Positions 6,177-7,561 of a stretch of 7,561 bases of DNA are shown here, piece by piece. The notes beneath the pieces were generated by a model, which did no database searches, was not told the origin of the DNA, and saw only the letters and a program-made list of their open reading frames with translations. The number at the start of each line of letters is the position of its first letter. The stretch's first letter is position 1. The position numbers were made by a program, and so were the translations under genes. Source of the stretch: Alphaproteobacteria bacterium (lineage in GTDB: Bacteria > Pseudomonadota > Alphaproteobacteria > UBA2136 > JALTLI01); contig JALTLI010000033.1 in the NCBI GenBank assembly GCA_027005635.1, positions 1-7,561 of the forward strand, in the 5' to 3' direction.

Positions 6177-7561
6177 CTTTTTTAAATATTTGGCGGTATA
6201 ACTTGTTTTAATTTGTGCAATATCTTCAGGTGTTCCGGTGGCTATTATTTCGCCACCCCCATCACCGCCTTCATGGCCAATATCTATTATGTGATCGGCT
6301 GTTTTTATTACATCTAAGTTGTGTTCAATAATTAACATTGTATTACCGTTATCCACTAAACGATGCAGAACACGGAGCAGGGTGTTGATATCCTCAAAAT
6401 GTAAACCTGTTGTTGGTTCATCTAAAATATATAATGTTTTTCCTGTTGCGCGTTTGGAAAGTTCTTTTGAAAGTTTCATTCGTTGAGCTTCACCACCACT
6501 TAAAGTTAAAGCGCTTTGTCCTAAACGGATATAACCTAAACCAACTTCATCTAAGGTTTTAAGTTTTTTTGCAATTAATGGTACGTTTTTAAAAAATTCT
6601 AATGCATCTTCTACGGGCATATCTAAAATATCAGCAATATTTTTACCTTTATATGTAATTGCTAAAGTTTCTCGGTTGTAGCGTTTACCTTTGCATATAT
6701 CGCAGGTTACGTTTATATCAGCCAAAAAGTGCATTTCTACTTTAATTGTTCCATCACCTTTACATGCTTCACACCTGCCACCTTTTACGTTAAAGGAAAA
6801 CCTGCCAGCCTTAAAACCTTGTTCTTTTGCTTGGGGTAAGCCTGCAAACCAGTTTCTGATAGGATCCATTATTCCTGTATAAGTAGCAGGGTTACTGCGC
6901 GGAGTTCTACCAATTGGAGCTTGATCTATATTTACAACTTTATCTATATATTCTAAGCCTGTTATTTTTTTAAAACCTTTAGCTACTTTTTTTGTTCTAT
7001 TTATTTCATTTGCTACAGCTTTATAAAAAGTATCCATAACAAGGGTGGATTTACCAGAACCAGAAACACCAGTAATACATGTCATTAAACCAACAGGAAA
7101 TTTTGCGGTTATATTTTTTAAATTGTTTTTATTACAACCAGATATTTCAATATATTTAACTGTTTTTCTTCTTCTTTTTGGTACTTCAATTTTTCTTTTA
7201 CCAGAAAGATACATACCAGTAATAGAATGAGGTACAGCCATAATTTCCTTTGCTGTTCCTTGGGCGACAATAATTCCGCCGTGTTCACCAGCTCCGGGGC
7301 CAATATCTATTATGTTATCGGCAGCACGGATTGCATCTTCATCGTGTTCTACTACTAAAATTGTGTTATCCATGTCTCTTAGTTTTAATAGCATTTCAAG
7401 TAAGCGTTGGTTATCTCGTTGATGCAAACCAATACTTGGTTCATCTAAAACATATAAAACCCCAGTTAAACCAGATCCAATTTGTGATGCTAAACGAATA
7501 CGCTGGCTTTCTCCGCCACTTAAAGTGCCTGAGCGTCTTGATCAAGTTAGATACCGTAAAC
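6165..7561 (-). CDS. uvrA: UvrA excinuclease ABC subunit A, C-terminal part (5'-partial, one in-frame TGA)
   Basis: The C-terminal half of UvrA, the damage-recognising ABC ATPase of nucleotide excision repair in the cytoplasm. Reading from the right edge, the frame gives LRYLT, a TGA (7544-7542), then SRRSGTLSGGESQRIRLA: the first ABC signature, followed by Walker B LDEPSIGLHQRDN. Next come the second Walker A GVSGSGKST (7070-7044), the C-terminal zinc module CEAC...CDIC (a four-cysteine finger), the second signature LSGGEAQRMKLSKEL, and Walker B LYILDEPTTGLHFEDI with the His-switch IIEHNLDVI. It ends at a normal UvrA C-terminus. The N-terminal half is beyond the window. At the TGA codon family members have Leu (YLTLSR), which would be a single-base TTA to TGA change; it is 18 nt from the window edge, so a sequencing or assembly error is as likely as a real nonsense mutation. 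The 3' end overlaps fliL by 12 nt, tail to tail. Confidence 0.93.

Noticed and set aside
7542..7544. TGA recoded as a sense codon (alternative genetic code).
   Set aside because: Recoding would normally give Trp, but the family residue here is Leu; Trp is encoded by TGG throughout, and TGA also ends the AsmA-like gene at 1331-1333. A point mutation or read error is simpler.
1..7561. tRNA, rRNA, CRISPR array, insertion sequence or riboswitch.
   Set aside because: No cloverleaf, regular repeat-spacer pattern, transposase fragment or recognisable aptamer was seen on either strand.

Overview
The window is AT-rich DNA with compact, mostly bacterial-style gene packing. The gene set (an AsmA/YhdP-type periplasmic protein, a DUF192 lipoprotein, FliL, UvrA and an AGCS symporter) fits a Gram-negative proteobacterium. 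The AT bias and the style of the AsmA-like, DUF192 and palindromic-repeat sequences lean towards an AT-rich alphaproteobacterium. That placement is an inference, because no rRNA or other taxonomic marker is present.

Layout, left to right. Bases 1-1770 (+) hold the 3' part of an AsmA/YhdP-like gene, which overlaps a DUF192 lipoprotein gene by an ATGA junction. Bases 1771-2021 are a convergent intergenic region with a strong bidirectional terminator hairpin and a second, larger imperfect palindrome. Bases 2022-3419 (-) encode an AGCS-family sodium:alanine/glycine symporter with a good candidate promoter of its own. Bases 3558-5556 (-) are a two-gene operon described below. Bases 5557-5768 are a divergent promoter region. 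Bases 5769-6176 (+) encode a FliL-like protein whose end overlaps the end of uvrA (-), and uvrA runs off the right edge of the window.

The remarkable part is the two-gene operon. The first gene encodes a 558-residue protein: an N-terminal XRE/Cro-type helix-turn-helix DNA-binding domain joined by a basic linker to a nearly complete form-I-like RuBisCO large chain. The RuBisCO part keeps the fold-level motifs but has lost essentially all catalytic residues. The carbamate lysine (K201), K175, K177, D203, E204, H294, H327 and K334 (spinach numbering) are replaced or deleted. One base after its stop codon lies a clear RuBisCO small-subunit gene (106 aa). No other Calvin-cycle gene is visible. The most economical reading is a form I RuBisCO L+S complex that was recruited as a DNA-binding regulator, perhaps sensing a sugar phosphate through the remaining phosphate-binding scaffold. 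A 22-bp imperfect palindrome sits exactly between the -35 and -10 elements of the operon's predicted promoter and is a natural candidate for its own operator. I am not aware of a described RuBisCO-derived transcription factor with a retained small subunit.

The other genes look like ordinary housekeeping genes, with two caveats: uvrA has one in-frame TGA codon 18-20 bases from the right edge, and FliL has a signal-peptide-like N-terminus with an AxA-type cleavage site.
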